From: Amycolatopsis australiensis
GTDB lineage: Bacteria; Actinomycetota; Actinomycetes; Mycobacteriales; Pseudonocardiaceae
Direction of reading: 5' to 3'
Assembly (NCBI RefSeq): GCF_900119165.1
Contig: NZ_FPJG01000002.1
Span: 1-64,000, forward strand
DNA length: 64,000 bases
The notes under the pieces are model-generated. The model saw only the letters and a program-made list of their open reading frames with translations. It made no database searches and was not told where the DNA came from. Shown one piece after another: positions 48,985-58,361 of the stretch. Both the position numbers and the translations under genes were made by a program. Position 1 is the stretch's first letter. Every line of letters begins with the position of its first letter.

Positions 48985-50454
48985 GTGATCGTCAAGGAAG
49001 CGCCGCGCGGCTCGCACACCGCCGGCCTGCTGGCCTACCTGTACGGGCCGGGCAAGGGACCGGAGCGCGGGGGCACGGTGCACGTCGACCCGCGCACGAT
49101 CGCCAGCTGGGACGGCCTCCCCGAACTGCACGTGCCGCAACAGCGGGTCGGCGGCGGGCAGTCGATCCGCGCGATAGCACGAACCCTCGACGTCCCAGCG
49201 CGGCTCGCCGGGCTGTCGAAGACGGGGCGAACCGGGCACATCATCGTCGCCAACAGCCACGACGACCCGGTGCTCACCGACGAGCAATGGGGCGAGATCG
49301 CCGAGACGACGATGCGCCGGGCAGGGCTCTGGAAAGGCCCGGATGATGAGGCCGGAGTCCGCTGGATCGCCGTCCGCCACGACGACAACAGCATCCACAT
49401 CAGCTTCTCACGGGTCCGCGAAGATGGAAGCGATGTCGGCTACATCAACTACACCCGTGCCTGGGAAAGCATGCGGCACGAGTACGAAAGCCGCTTCTCC
49501 CTGACCCCGACCGGGCACGCCGACGGCACCAGCCGCAGGCCCTACCACCAGGCCGAAGCGAGCCGGGCGAAGGTCGAACGGCACCGGACCGACGGTGACC
49601 CGCACGCCCTGCCCGATACCGCGCAGCTGCGGCACTGGTGCACCGTCGTGGCGCTGGAGGCAGGTAGCGAAGACGTCTTCGCCGACCGGCTCCGCGCGGC
49701 CGGCATCACCGTCACCGAACAGCGCGACCAGGCGGGCGAGATCGTCGACTACCGCGTCGGTGTCCGCACGGACAGCGCTGGACAGCCGGTTCTCTACAAC
49801 CTCGGCAAGCTCGCGCCGGAACTGCGCCTGACCGAACTGCGCGCCGCATGGGCCGACCCAGCGGACCGCTCCCCCGCGTCGATCTCGGCCGCGGTGTCGG
49901 CGCTCGAACGGGCGGCCGCGACCGGGCCGGACGAGCCGACCGACGTTGAACTCGCGCTGATCGGCAGGTCCGTCCGCGAAGTCCTGCACGCAGCCGCGGC
50001 CTACACCGAGCTCGGCGAACTCCGCCTCGCCGCCGAAGCCGCCGAGCGCGCCGGCCGCCTCGCCGAGCAGATGCCCGTCATGCCGGCGCTCGCCCACGGC
50101 CCTGCCACCGAGATGGCGCGCGACCTCCGCGTGGCCACCGGCGCCTTGCTACGGGCTCACCGCGACGGCGAACGCGATGACGACACCGCCGCCCGCGTCG
50201 TGATCGCGGTAGCGTCGGTACTAGCGCAGGTGGAGGCCTGGCACGAACTCGCCGACCGGCGCGCGGCCGCGTACGCCGCCGTGACCGCCCGCGAGCGTGT
50301 CCTTCAGGCCCGCCGAGCGCTCACCAGCCACCGACCGGCTGATCCGCAGCCGGTCAGGCCCCAGCCCGCCAGGGCCGGAGCCGACCACAGCGCCGCCAGG
50401 GCGACGATCCCCCGGCCATCGAACACGCCGCCGGACGTCCCCCGCCGCCGCTGA
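48985..50454 (+). CDS. Relaxase/mobilisation nuclease, 489 aa
   Basis: Nicks oriT and pilots the transferred strand. GTG 48985 follows AGGAG. The start MIVKEAPRGSHTAGLLAYLY is typical of actinomycete MOB relaxases. The metal-binding histidine motif is VRHDDNSIHISFSR (about 131-144, HxDNxxxH type). The catalytic tyrosine is probably one of the N-terminal tyrosines (LAYLYG). C-terminal half is helical (AERAGRLAEQMPVMPALAHG), for DNA or partner binding. Length is modest, with no helicase domain, fitting a MOBP-like enzyme. Together with MobC this makes the plasmid mobilisable; no coupling protein is visible here. Confidence 0.9.
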   Translation: MIVKEAPRGSHTAGLLAYLYGPGKGPERGGTVHVDPRTIASWDGLPELHVPQQRVGGGQSIRAIARTLDVPARLAGLSKTGRTGHIIVANSHDDPVLTDEQWGEIAETTMRRAGLWKGPDDEAGVRWIAVRHDDNSIHISFSRVREDGSDVGYINYTRAWESMRHEYESRFSLTPTGHADGTSRRPYHQAEASRAKVERHRTDGDPHALPDTAQLRHWCTVVALEAGSEDVFADRLRAAGITVTEQRDQAGEIVDYRVGVRTDSAGQPVLYNLGKLAPELRLTELRAAWADPADRSPASISAAVSALERAAATGPDEPTDVELALIGRSVREVLHAAAAYTELGELRLAAEAAERAGRLAEQMPVMPALAHGPATEMARDLRVATGALLRAHRDGERDDDTAARVVIAVASVLAQVEAWHELADRRAAAYAAVTARERVLQARRALTSHRPADPQPVRPQPARAGADHSAARATIPRPSNTPPDVPRRR

Positions 50455-50475
50455 ACCGCACCAGGGGGCACCACC

Positions 50476-51575
50476 ATGACCAGAACGGAAGAACTGCCCG
50501 ACCTCATCCCGGGTGGCCACCTCGCCCAGGTTGCGACCGCCACCACGACCCTCGCACAGCTCTACGGGCTCCGGCGGGACGCGATCGAACGCCAGCACCT
50601 TGAGGAGATGCGCGATCTGCAGCGCCAGCAGGAACGCGCGGAAACGCTGCAGCGGCAGGAAGAGCGCGACCAGCAACGCCAGGCGGAGCGGGCATCCGAC
50701 AAGCTCGAGCGCCGCCAGGACCAGGCCGAGCGCGACCTGCTCATGCAACAGCGACGGGAGGCCGACAAGGTCGAACGGCGGCAGGAGCAGGCCGAGCGCG
50801 AACAGCGGATTCAAGAGCAGCGCGAAGCCGAAAAGCAGGAGCGGCGCCAGGAGATGCTCGCGCGGGAACAGGAGCGCGACGCCAAGACGGACGAGCGCAA
50901 CCGTCAGCGCGAAGCCGAGATGGCCGCCCGGGAACAGGAACGGCGCCGCAACCGGATCGGCCAGCTCGAAGGACGGGCCGAACGCGCCAAGCTCGATATC
51001 GGCGAAGCGATCGGCGAACTCCGCGAGGCCGAGCGGCGGCTGGAGTGGTTGAAGAAGGAAGCCGCGCTCAAGCACGACGAGTTCGCCGAGGCGCTCGAAA
51101 GCAAGGCGCCGAAGTGGCAGCTGCAGCGGGCCGACGACAACGCCCGGCGTGCGGATGAGGAAGTCCGCCGCGGCGGCGCCCACGTCAAAAAAGCCGAAGG
51201 GCGCGTCACCCGCGCCGAGGCGGCGTACCGCCGCGAACTCGATGCCCTCACCGAAGCTCAGCGCGACTACAACAACCACACCAAGGCCGGGCAGCAGACC
51301 GCCGAGCAGAAGGCGATGGCGGAACAACCAGAGGCCGAGCAGGAACAGGCGGCGACGAACGACCCCGCAGCCGAGCAGCAACCGACCGGGCAGGAGCCCG
51401 AACCGAACCCGGGTGACTCCCTCGTCATCGCGGACCCCGAAGGCGCCGAGGCCTTGGAAGCCGCCCGGCACGTGGTGACCCCGGCAGAAGGCCACGAAGC
51501 CGCGAAGAGCACTTCCTCAACCACTGCCGCCGCTCCCCCGGCGGCTGCACAGGAGCACAAACCAAGGAAGACGCG

Positions 51576-51579
<4 letters not shown>
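50476..51579 (+). CDS. Coiled-coil protein downstream of the relaxase, 367 aa
   Basis: ATG 50476 with GGGGGCACC upstream. After ~30 ordered residues the protein is a very long Arg/Glu/Gln coiled coil (RQQERAETLQRQEERDQQRQ) to about residue 270, then an acidic, disordered tail. Such proteins often follow relaxase genes on actinomycete mobile elements; their role is unknown. The next gene starts within its stop codon. Charged single helices of this type can span long distances. Confidence 0.65.
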
Positions 51580-51845
<266 letters not shown>

Positions 51846-51848
<3 letters not shown>

Positions 51849-51862
51849 TGCAGGCTGGATCA
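51846..51862. repeat. Dispersed 17-bp palindrome, copy 26 (holds a stop codon)
   Basis: TGATGCAGGCTGGATCA; its TGA ends the 51576 gene. Paired head-to-head with copy 27. Confidence 0.9.
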
Positions 51863-51873
51863 GGGCTTCCGCC

Positions 51874-51890
51874 TGATCCAGCCTGCATCA
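51874..51890. repeat. Dispersed 17-bp palindrome, copy 27 (holds a stop codon)
   Basis: TGATCCAGCCTGCATCA, the reverse complement of copy 26, 11 bp away; its terminal TCA is the stop codon of the leftward GNAT gene. The two together can form a larger hairpin between convergent genes. Confidence 0.9.
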
Positions 51891-52565
51891 GGGCTTCTCC
51901 CACCATCGTGGCCACCGGGGTTCGATGCGCAGTCCCGCTGCTTCCTGATGCGAACATGGGCTGGCCGGCGCTCGCGGTGTTGCGATCTTCGCCCAGAACG
52001 CGGCTGCGCCGGGGTCCTCCGGTGGGTTCGCGCTCCAGGCGAACCCGGTTCCTCGGGCGGCCGCCGCGTGGGCCAGGACGCGGCCGACGCCGCGTCGACG
52101 GTGTCGGACCTCGACGTGCAGGTCGAGCAGCAGACCGCATCGGTCGATCGGGCACAGCGACAGCTCGACCTGGCCGTAGATCGTGGTGCCCCATCGCAGC
52201 TGGATCAGCCCGACCCCGGCGCGGATGGTCGGCGGGATGACGACGAGCTGCAGCCGTCGCGGCTGGACGCGGTCTTCGGTGACCTGCGCGTCGACCGAAG
52301 GGTCAACCAGCGCCCACCGTCCGCTGCCATCGGGCTGGGTCTCGCAGTGCCTGCACACGAGCTCGCGGACGCCGTAGTCCTGGTTCGGAGTCTCCTGCAG
52401 CTGCCCGGGTTCGAGCTGGTGTCCGGCGGGACATCGGCGAGGCAGGTGCTGCGGGCCGTCCGGCGGGCGGGCCCACGGCCAGAGCGGGACGTCGAGGTAG
52501 CGCCCGGCCCGCGCGGCGCCCGCCCCGGCGCCGTCGCGGCGGCCGGCCGGGTCAGCGGAAGTCAC
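51888..52565 (-). CDS. GNAT-family N-acetyltransferase-like protein, 225 aa
   Basis: GTG 52565 overlaps the end of the DnaE2-type gene by 14 bp, so the two are translationally linked. The C-terminal ~90 residues follow a GNAT pattern: LHVEVRHRRRGVGRVLAHAA (acetyl-CoA-binding RxxGxG/A) then ARGTGFAWSANPPEDPGAAAFWAKI. The N-terminal half has a GHQLEPG and CRHC, possibly a small zinc-binding module. Substrate unknown. Coupling to an error-prone polymerase gene is unusual and suggests a shared condition of expression. Confidence 0.68.
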   Translation of the reverse strand: MTSADPAGRRDGAGAGAARAGRYLDVPLWPWARPPDGPQHLPRRCPAGHQLEPGQLQETPNQDYGVRELVCRHCETQPDGSGRWALVDPSVDAQVTEDRVQPRRLQLVVIPPTIRAGVGLIQLRWGTTIYGQVELSLCPIDRCGLLLDLHVEVRHRRRGVGRVLAHAAAARGTGFAWSANPPEDPGAAAFWAKIATPRAPASPCSHQEAAGLRIEPRWPRWWEKP

Positions 52566-55500
52566 GGGACTTCGCCGCGAGTGCGCGCAGGTCCAGCGGG
52601 GTGATCTGGTCGGCGACCACCGACGCGGTGCCCTGGGTGACCTGGGCCTGGCCCCGGATGACCAACGCCGAGCTGGTGGCCAGGATCTGTCTGAATTTCG
52701 TCCAGGTACTGGGGTGGACAACTACGTTGATCATGCCGGTCTCGTCTTCGAGGTTGAGGAAGGTGATCCCGGCGGCTGTGGCAGGCCTCTGCTTGTGGGT
52801 GACCGCGCCGCCGACGCGGATGCGGCTGCGGTCGGCGACGTCGAGCACGCGGGCGGCCGGGATAACGCCGAGTTCGTCGAGGTGTTCGCGCACGAACGTG
52901 ACGGGGTGGCGGTCGGGGGTGATGCCGGTGGCCCAGACGTCGGCGGCGGCGACCTCGAGGGCGGTCATGCCCGGCAGCGCGGGCGCGTTGACGCCGGTGG
53001 CGATGCCGGGCAGGTGCCCGGCCCGGGTGCGGGCCGCCGCACCGGCGGCCCACAGGGCTTGCCGGCGGTCCGGGCCCAGCGCGGTGAACGCCCCGGCGGT
53101 GGCCAAGGCCTCTGCCACGGGCTGCTTGAGCTGCACGCGCTCGGTCAGCTCGCCGATGCTGCCGTACGGGCCGTTCTTCTCGCGCTCGGCGACGATCGTC
53201 TCGGCGACGTCGGTGCCGACCTGGCGGATCCCGGCCAGCCCGAGCCGCAGCGCCACCCCGCCCGTCGACGCCGGGTCGGGTTCCAGCGTCGCGTGCGCGA
53301 GGCTGGCGTTGATGTCCGGCTCGCGGGTGAGGACGCCGTGGCGGCGGGCGTCGGCGACGAGGGATTGCGGGCTGTAGAAGCCCATCGGCTGCGCGCGCAG
53401 CAGCCCGGCGCAGAACGCGGCGGGGTAGTAGCGCTTGAACCAGGCGCTCGCGTAGACCAGCAGCGCGAAGGACATCGAGTGGGCTTCGGGGAAGCCGTAG
53501 CCGGAGAAGGCGTGGATCTGCTCGAAGATTCGCGTCGCGAGCTCGCGGTCGATGCCGTTGGCGGCGCAGCCGGCGAAGAACCGGCCCATCAGCGCCTTCA
53601 TCTTCGCGTCCGAGCGTTTCGCGCCCATCGCGCGGCGCAGCTGGTCGGCCTCGGCCGCGGTGAAGCTGGCGACGTCGCGGGCCATCTGCATCACTTGCTC
53701 CTGGAACAAGGGGACGCCGAGCGTGCGGTCCAAGCTGTCGGCGAGCAAGGGGTGGGCGTGGCGCCAGGTTTCCTCGCCGCGCCGGCGCCGGATGTAGGGG
53801 TGCACTGATCCACCCTGAATCGGCCCGGGGCGGATCAGCGCGACCTCGACGACCAGGTCGTAGAACTTCCGGGGCCGCAGCCGGGGCAGCGTGCCGAGCT
53901 GGGCGCGGCTCTCCACCTGGAACACCCCGATCGCGTCGGCTTCGCACAGCATGTCGTAGACCTTCGGGTCGGCCAGGTCCAGCTCGCCGAGGTCGACCTC
54001 GCGGCCGTGATGCTCGGCGACAAGATCGATCGAATACCGCAGCGCCGAGAGCATCCCGAGCCCGAGCAGGTCGAACTTGACCAGCCCGATCTCGGCGCAG
54101 TCGTCCTTGTCCCACTGCAGCACCGTCCGGCCTTCGGCGCGGGCCCACTCGACCGGGACGATCTCCGAGACCGGGGTGTGGGCGATGACCATCCCGCCGG
54201 AGTGCACGCCGAGGTGGCGCGGGGAGTCCTCCAGCCGCGCGGCCAGCTCCCGGACGTCGTCGGGCATCCCGTGCCCGCGCTCGCCCGGGGTGTCGGCGTC
54301 AGCGACCGTGCGCCACCGGTCGACGGCCTTGGCGAAAGCGTCCTGCTGGCCGGGGCTGTGCCCGAGCGCCTTGGCCGCGTCCCGGACCGCCGAGCGCGCG
54401 CGATAGGTGATGACATTGGCGACCTGGGCGGCGTGCAGCCGGCCATGCCGCTCGTAGACGTACTGAATCGCCTCCTCCCGCCGGTCGGACTCGATATCGA
54501 CGTCGATATCCGGCGGCCCATCCCGCTCCGGGGCCAGGAACCTTTCGAAGAGCAGGCCCCAGCGGACCGGGTCGCAGTGGGAGATGAACAGCGCGAAGCA
54601 GACCGCCGAGTTCGCCGCCGAGCCGCGGCCCTGGGCGAGGATGCCGCGTTCGCGGCAGAAGCGGACGATGTCCCACACCACCAGGAAGTAGCCCGGGAAC
54701 CCGAGTTCGCGGATCACCCGCAGTTCGTGTTCGAGCTGGGCGTAGGCCTCCGGCGCCTCGTCCGGGGTCCCGTAGCGGGCGGCCGCGCCCTCCATCACCA
54801 GGTGCCGCAGGTAGGCGTCCTCGTCGCCATGGCCGGGCGGAACCGGGAACGGCGGCAAGCGCGGCGCGACGAGCGCGAGGTCGAAAGAGCACTCGACGCC
54901 GAGCACCGCGGCGCGGGCGACCGCGCCCGGGTACCGGCGCTCGAACGCGCGCAGCTGCTCGGCCCCGGAGCGCAGGTACGCCGTCCCGGCCGCCGGCAGC
55001 CAGCCTTCGAGGTCCTCGACCGAGCGGCGCGCGCGGATCGCGGCGACGGCGTCGGCGTGCCACGCGTCGTCCGGGCCCGCGAAGTGCACGTTGTTCGACA
55101 CCACCGTCGGCAGCCCCAGGTGCTTTGCCATGGCGGAGAGGTGGTCGTTATGGCTGCTGTCGAGCGGCTGGCGGTGGTCGATCAGCTCTACCGCGACGTG
55201 GTCGCGGCCGAACCGGTCGACCAGCAGCGCGAGTTCCTCGGCGGCCGCGGCCGGGCCCCGAGCGACGAGGGCCTGGCGGACGGCGCCCTTGCGGCAGCCG
55301 GTCAGCACCTGCACGTGCCCGGCCAGCTCGTCGACGACCTCGTCCAGGTCGTAGACCGGGCGGCCCTTCTCCTCCCCGGCGAGCTGGGCGTGGGAGATCA
55401 CCCGGCACAACCGCCGGTAGCCCTCCGGCGTCCGGGCCAGCGCCAGCAGGTGCGTACCCTCCGGGTCCGGGACGCCGGCCTGCGGCGCCGACAGCCCGAG

Positions 55501-55902
55501 GCTCAGCTCCGCGCCGTACCCCGCGCGCACGCCGAGCTCGCGCGCGGCCACGGCGAACCGGACCGCGCCGTACATGCCGTCATGGTCGGTCAGCACGATC
55601 GCGTCGAGCTCCAGCCGGGCGGCCTCCTCGACCAGAGCTTCGGGCGAGGAGACGCCGTCGAGGAACGAGAAGTACGAGTGCGCGTGCAGCTCGGCGTACG
55701 GGCGCCGCAGCGCTCCCGCGCCGTCGTCGCGGCTGCGCCGCACCGGCACGTCCGCCGGGCGGTAGCCGTCGCGCTTGCGGCTCCACGCCGGGGAGTCCCC
55801 GCCGTCGCCCTGCACCGGGGGCTTGCCGGCGGCGATCCGCGCCAGCTCGGACCAGGGGGTCCCCGCACCGCCGTTGAACCTGGACACCACGAACTCCCAC
55901 AC
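52552..55902 (-). CDS. dnaE2: DnaE2-type error-prone DNA polymerase III alpha subunit, 1116 aa
   Basis: GTG 55902. N-terminal PHP domain (YAELHAHSYFSFLDG, LTDHDGMYG); polymerase core with the catalytic aspartates in PDIDVDIESDRREEA (about 465) and a third expected further on in the DKDDCAEIGLVKFDLLGL region; RPGPIQGGSVHPY, the DnaE2-type loop; and a C-terminal OB fold (INVVVHPSTWTKFRQILATS). It lacks the C-terminal tau/clamp region of replicative DnaE1, as DnaE2 does. In chromosomes it works with ImuA'/ImuB in mutagenic translesion synthesis. Neither partner is in this window. A plasmid copy could raise mutagenesis or help bypass lesions. Confidence 0.95.
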   Translation of the reverse strand: MWEFVVSRFNGGAGTPWSELARIAAGKPPVQGDGGDSPAWSRKRDGYRPADVPVRRSRDDGAGALRRPYAELHAHSYFSFLDGVSSPEALVEEAARLELDAIVLTDHDGMYGAVRFAVAARELGVRAGYGAELSLGLSAPQAGVPDPEGTHLLALARTPEGYRRLCRVISHAQLAGEEKGRPVYDLDEVVDELAGHVQVLTGCRKGAVRQALVARGPAAAAEELALLVDRFGRDHVAVELIDHRQPLDSSHNDHLSAMAKHLGLPTVVSNNVHFAGPDDAWHADAVAAIRARRSVEDLEGWLPAAGTAYLRSGAEQLRAFERRYPGAVARAAVLGVECSFDLALVAPRLPPFPVPPGHGDEDAYLRHLVMEGAAARYGTPDEAPEAYAQLEHELRVIRELGFPGYFLVVWDIVRFCRERGILAQGRGSAANSAVCFALFISHCDPVRWGLLFERFLAPERDGPPDIDVDIESDRREEAIQYVYERHGRLHAAQVANVITYRARSAVRDAAKALGHSPGQQDAFAKAVDRWRTVADADTPGERGHGMPDDVRELAARLEDSPRHLGVHSGGMVIAHTPVSEIVPVEWARAEGRTVLQWDKDDCAEIGLVKFDLLGLGMLSALRYSIDLVAEHHGREVDLGELDLADPKVYDMLCEADAIGVFQVESRAQLGTLPRLRPRKFYDLVVEVALIRPGPIQGGSVHPYIRRRRGEETWRHAHPLLADSLDRTLGVPLFQEQVMQMARDVASFTAAEADQLRRAMGAKRSDAKMKALMGRFFAGCAANGIDRELATRIFEQIHAFSGYGFPEAHSMSFALLVYASAWFKRYYPAAFCAGLLRAQPMGFYSPQSLVADARRHGVLTREPDINASLAHATLEPDPASTGGVALRLGLAGIRQVGTDVAETIVAEREKNGPYGSIGELTERVQLKQPVAEALATAGAFTALGPDRRQALWAAGAAARTRAGHLPGIATGVNAPALPGMTALEVAAADVWATGITPDRHPVTFVREHLDELGVIPAARVLDVADRSRIRVGGAVTHKQRPATAAGITFLNLEDETGMINVVVHPSTWTKFRQILATSSALVIRGQAQVTQGTASVVADQITPLDLRALAAKSRDFR
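53806..53822. repeat. Dispersed 17-bp palindrome, copy 28
   Basis: TGATCCACCCTGAATCG, within dnaE2; imperfect at the centre. Confidence 0.6.
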
Positions 55903-56071
55903 GCGCTACGTGCACCGCGGGGAAGGCGGTAGCCACATCATCACAGCCTGCTCGAACACGTGTTCCAGAGGCGCCGTCATCATGCGGCGGACCAGCAGCT
56001 ACAGTCAAATCGAGCCGCGCAGGTACGGCCAAACGGGTCACTACCGCAACACCGCCAGGGAGGCCGCCGCG

Positions 56072-56368
56072 ATGTCGAACAACACCGAAGCCGCCGACGA
56101 TCCGGCCGCGGCGGCCGCGCAGCGGATCCTGGACGCCGCCGAGGCCGACGGCATCCCGCGCAGCGAGGTCCTCACCGTCGTCAAAGCGGTGTACACCGTC
56201 CGGACCGGCGGCGTGACGAGCGTGGCGCTGATCGACGGCCCAGCGTTCCGACGCCGGCGCCTGGCCCACGTCGTCGGCACCGAGCTGTACGACCCGACCC
56301 TCAAGCCGGAGGACGTCTACCGCGCGGTGGTCGGCGAGCTGCCGCCGCGGCGAGCATCGGCGAGCTGA
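56072..56368 (+). CDS. hypothetical protein, 98 aa
   Basis: ATG 56072 follows AGGGAGG. Small alpha-helical protein with AAQRILDAAEADGIPRSEVLTVV and a C-terminal YDPTLKPEDVYRAVVGELPP. No motif recognised. Divergent from dnaE2. Confidence 0.6.
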   Translation: MSNNTEAADDPAAAAAQRILDAAEADGIPRSEVLTVVKAVYTVRTGGVTSVALIDGPAFRRRRLAHVVGTELYDPTLKPEDVYRAVVGELPPRRASAS

Positions 56369-56427
56369 CGGCCCCGGACGAAGGGAGCGTCGCCGGGCAG
56401 GCCACCGAGGCTGACGTGCCAGAGCAT

Positions 56428-56444
56428 CGATTCCGCCTGCATCA
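56428..56444. repeat. Dispersed 17-bp palindrome, copy 29
   Basis: CGATTCCGCCTGCATCA, intergenic, 60 bp after the 56072 gene. Confidence 0.8.
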
Positions 56445-56636
56445 GTATCGGGCGGCGCTGCACCCACGCTGAGCAGTTAGTCCATAAAGCAGATTATGTA
56501 CTGAATGCGGAACCCTGGTCCGACGCGCGGAGATCATGCAGGGAATATGCGAGTAGGCCATTTGGCCTATCGCTCGTTAGGGCGACTGCGCCGAATGCGA
56601 GGGCTTGAGCGCGTATCATCGCGTACTGACGCAGGT

Positions 56637-56664
56637 CCGCCCCCCGGTGGCGACCGGGGGGCGG
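56637..56664 (-). terminator. Strong hairpin downstream of the small leftward ORF
   Basis: CCGCCCCCCGGT and its complement form a perfect 12-bp stem with a 4-nt loop, 20 bp beyond the TAA of the 34-aa ORF. Confidence 0.7.
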
Positions 56665-56684
56665 GGTCCTCTTGCGTTTCGCTG

Positions 56685-56789
56685 TTAGCGCTGGAGCAGA
56701 TGGTCTATCAGCTCAACCAGCGCCTTCAGCACCTTGAGGGCGGGGCCGACCCACCGGGTCGGCCCGCTCTCGCCACTTTGGACGCCCAC
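56685..56789 (-). CDS. Possible small amphipathic peptide, 34 aa
   Basis: GTG 56789 has an ideal AAGGAGG 5 nt upstream on the minus strand, and a strong hairpin follows its TAA. The peptide (MGVQSGESGPTRWVG then PALKVLKALVELIDHLLQR) ends in a regular amphipathic helix with leucine/valine on one face. It is too short for the usual gene finders. A membrane-active peptide, small toxin or leader peptide is possible. The internal 10-bp stem (GGGCCGACCC/GGGTCGGCCC at 56743-56765) would fold its mRNA. Confidence 0.5.
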   Translation of the reverse strand: MGVQSGESGPTRWVGPALKVLKALVELIDHLLQR

Positions 56790-57261
56790 GGGGGCCTCCT
56801 TCAGTAGTGACCCCGCAAGGGGGTCCTTGGGCCCTGATGCCCAAGCCCTCGGGACTCAAGATGGTCACTGAAATCCACCCCTTCGAGTCCGAACCACGTA
56901 GACCAGGTTACGAGGTTGGGGCCCCAAAAAGCTCTCCGACTTCGGCGGACTCGCCCGAACGGGTTGAACCCCCTGCTCGCGGACCCCTTCGACCTGGTGA
57001 TCTGTGACGACTGAGCCGCCCTCCGGAACCTGCGTGCGAGCCCGCTAGGCCGAGAGTGCGACACCATCGGCGGCTTCTGCCATACTCGCGGCGGCCGCTG
57101 CGCTGGCCAGAGTCCGAGCATCACGCGATCGCCCACGTCGGTCGAGATGCGCCCGAGGACCGAAGGGGCTCCGACTCGCGCCAGCTTGATGCTGCGCTGG
57201 CTGTCGACTCCCGACCCCGGCGGGCTGCGTGGGCGCCCGTCGTAGAGACGAGAGATCGACC

Positions 57262-58299
57262 GTGACCGCGAATAAGAGACGCAAGCGCGACGCCCGCGCG
57301 CACGCCGCCAAAGCTGGAATTTCCCACACCCGCGCGAGCTTCGCCGTCCGCCGGCGGCCGGTCGTACAGGTCGCCAGCGGCATGACCATCGACGAAGACT
57401 TCGGGCTCCTGGGCAAGGTCGAGCAGACCGACGAGGGCTGGCTGATCACCCCGATCCGCAACGCCTCGGCGTGGACCCCCTTGAAGCCGCTGGTGCCCGT
57501 CGAGCACCCGGAACCGGAGACCTGGGACCCGGTCGTCACCGAGCTGCCGCCGCTGGCGATCTTCGGAGTGCACAACCCGCCGTTCCAGCTCGCCGCGCGG
57601 TGCTGGACCTGGGCCGCCAACGGCTGGGCGATGAACGACCCGGGCGAGATCGCCGACGCGCCCGCGGTGCCGGCGCCCGCCGCCGAGCTGCCCTACGAAG
57701 TCCGCGAGTTCACCGTCCTCGACCTGGACGGCGTGCTCTCCGGGGGCTGGCACGGCGCAGTGCCGCACTGGCGCACGGTCGGCTGGTGCGCCGACGTCGA
57801 CCGCGCCCGGGAAGTCGCGGCCGCCGGCATCCGCTGGAAAGACGGCGCGGTCATGCGCGCGCAGGTCTGGGGCCCCGACCCGACCGACCCGGCCAGGCGC
57901 AGCGTGCTGGCCACCGTCGATCCCCCGGCCGGAGAACGGCCAGACCGCCCGCACCGCGCGTTCCGCACCCTGCCCGACCTGCCGCGCCCGAAGTGCGCGC
58001 CACCAACCCCGGAACCCGCCTGGACGGTCGACGAGACCGACGCGCCGCAGTACGCGGTGCGGTCCTGGCGCCCGGGCGCCGGCTGGCAACTGATGCTCTG
58101 GACCTCCAGCCGCCAAGCCGCGGCGATCACGGCGGCCAACCTGTGCATCGGCATCGACGACCACCCGTACCCGTACGGCGACATCTGGGGCCCCGGCTGG
58201 AGGCCAGGCGAGCCGCCTCGCGTGCTGATGGACCTCGAACCGGAACGCGTCTATGGCAAGGAACCGGACGACTACAGGCCGGACGGACCGGCCTTTTAG
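57262..58299 (+). CDS. hypothetical protein, 345 aa
   Basis: GTG 57262 with a GAGAG leader. Basic N-terminus (TANKRRKRDARAHAAKAG), then VVQVASGMTIDEDFGLLGKV and a tryptophan-rich alpha/beta body (CWTWAANGWAMNDPGEIADA, EVREFTVLDLDGVLSGGWHG). The DLDGVLSGG stretch resembles a HAD nucleophile motif, but the other HAD motifs are not evident. The repeat WDxxP and APQYAVRSWRPGAG near the end suggest two similar halves. Function unknown. Its 3' end forms a hairpin with T-tract. Confidence 0.6.
   Translation: MTANKRRKRDARAHAAKAGISHTRASFAVRRRPVVQVASGMTIDEDFGLLGKVEQTDEGWLITPIRNASAWTPLKPLVPVEHPEPETWDPVVTELPPLAIFGVHNPPFQLAARCWTWAANGWAMNDPGEIADAPAVPAPAAELPYEVREFTVLDLDGVLSGGWHGAVPHWRTVGWCADVDRAREVAAAGIRWKDGAVMRAQVWGPDPTDPARRSVLATVDPPAGERPDRPHRAFRTLPDLPRPKCAPPTPEPAWTVDETDAPQYAVRSWRPGAGWQLMLWTSSRQAAAITAANLCIGIDDHPYPYGDIWGPGWRPGEPPRVLMDLEPERVYGKEPDDYRPDGPAF
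58277..58297 (+). terminator. Rho-independent terminator overlapping the stop codon
   Basis: GGCCGG-ACGGA-CCGGCC then TTTT, within the last codons of the 57262 gene. Short stem but with a T-tract. Confidence 0.6.
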
Positions 58300-58309
58300 A
58301 CCCACTGGC

Positions 58310-58351
58310 GTGCGACAGAAGTGCGACAGCAACTGGCCAGTTCCGTGCGAC
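58310..58351 (+). promoter_or_regulatory. GTGCGAC direct repeats around a 12-bp palindrome
   Basis: GTGCGACAGAA (58310), GTGCGACAGC (58321), the palindrome AACTGGCCAGTT (58331-58342), then GTGCGAC (58345). A related pair, GTGCGACATAAC and TGCGACAG, lies at 58668-58687. Operator-like, upstream of the 58362 gene and of the decayed toxin-like gene. Confidence 0.5.
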
Positions 58352-58361
58352 GCTCGAAGGC

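Larger units (their letters stand above)
56369..57261. other. 890-bp region largely without protein-coding genes
   Basis: Contains a dispersed repeat (56428), two strong hairpins (56637-56664 and 56743-56765), and one small leftward ORF (56685-56789). The rest (56810-57261) has open frames in several directions but composition typical of chance ORFs. GC content dips around 56470-56560. A structured RNA or regulatory locus is possible; I see no tRNA or known riboswitch. Confidence 0.5.

Noticed and set aside
52714..53808. A 364-codon open frame on the plus strand
   Set aside because: Also a shadow of dnaE2; low-complexity Gly/Val/Arg composition.
54007..55932. A 641-codon open frame on the plus strand
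   Set aside because: Antisense shadow of dnaE2; no ribosome-binding site or domain.
56801..57136. tRNA or tRNA-like sequence around CTTCGAGTCCGAAC
   Set aside because: Only a T-arm-like fragment is visible; no cloverleaf can be formed and the acceptor pairs are missing.
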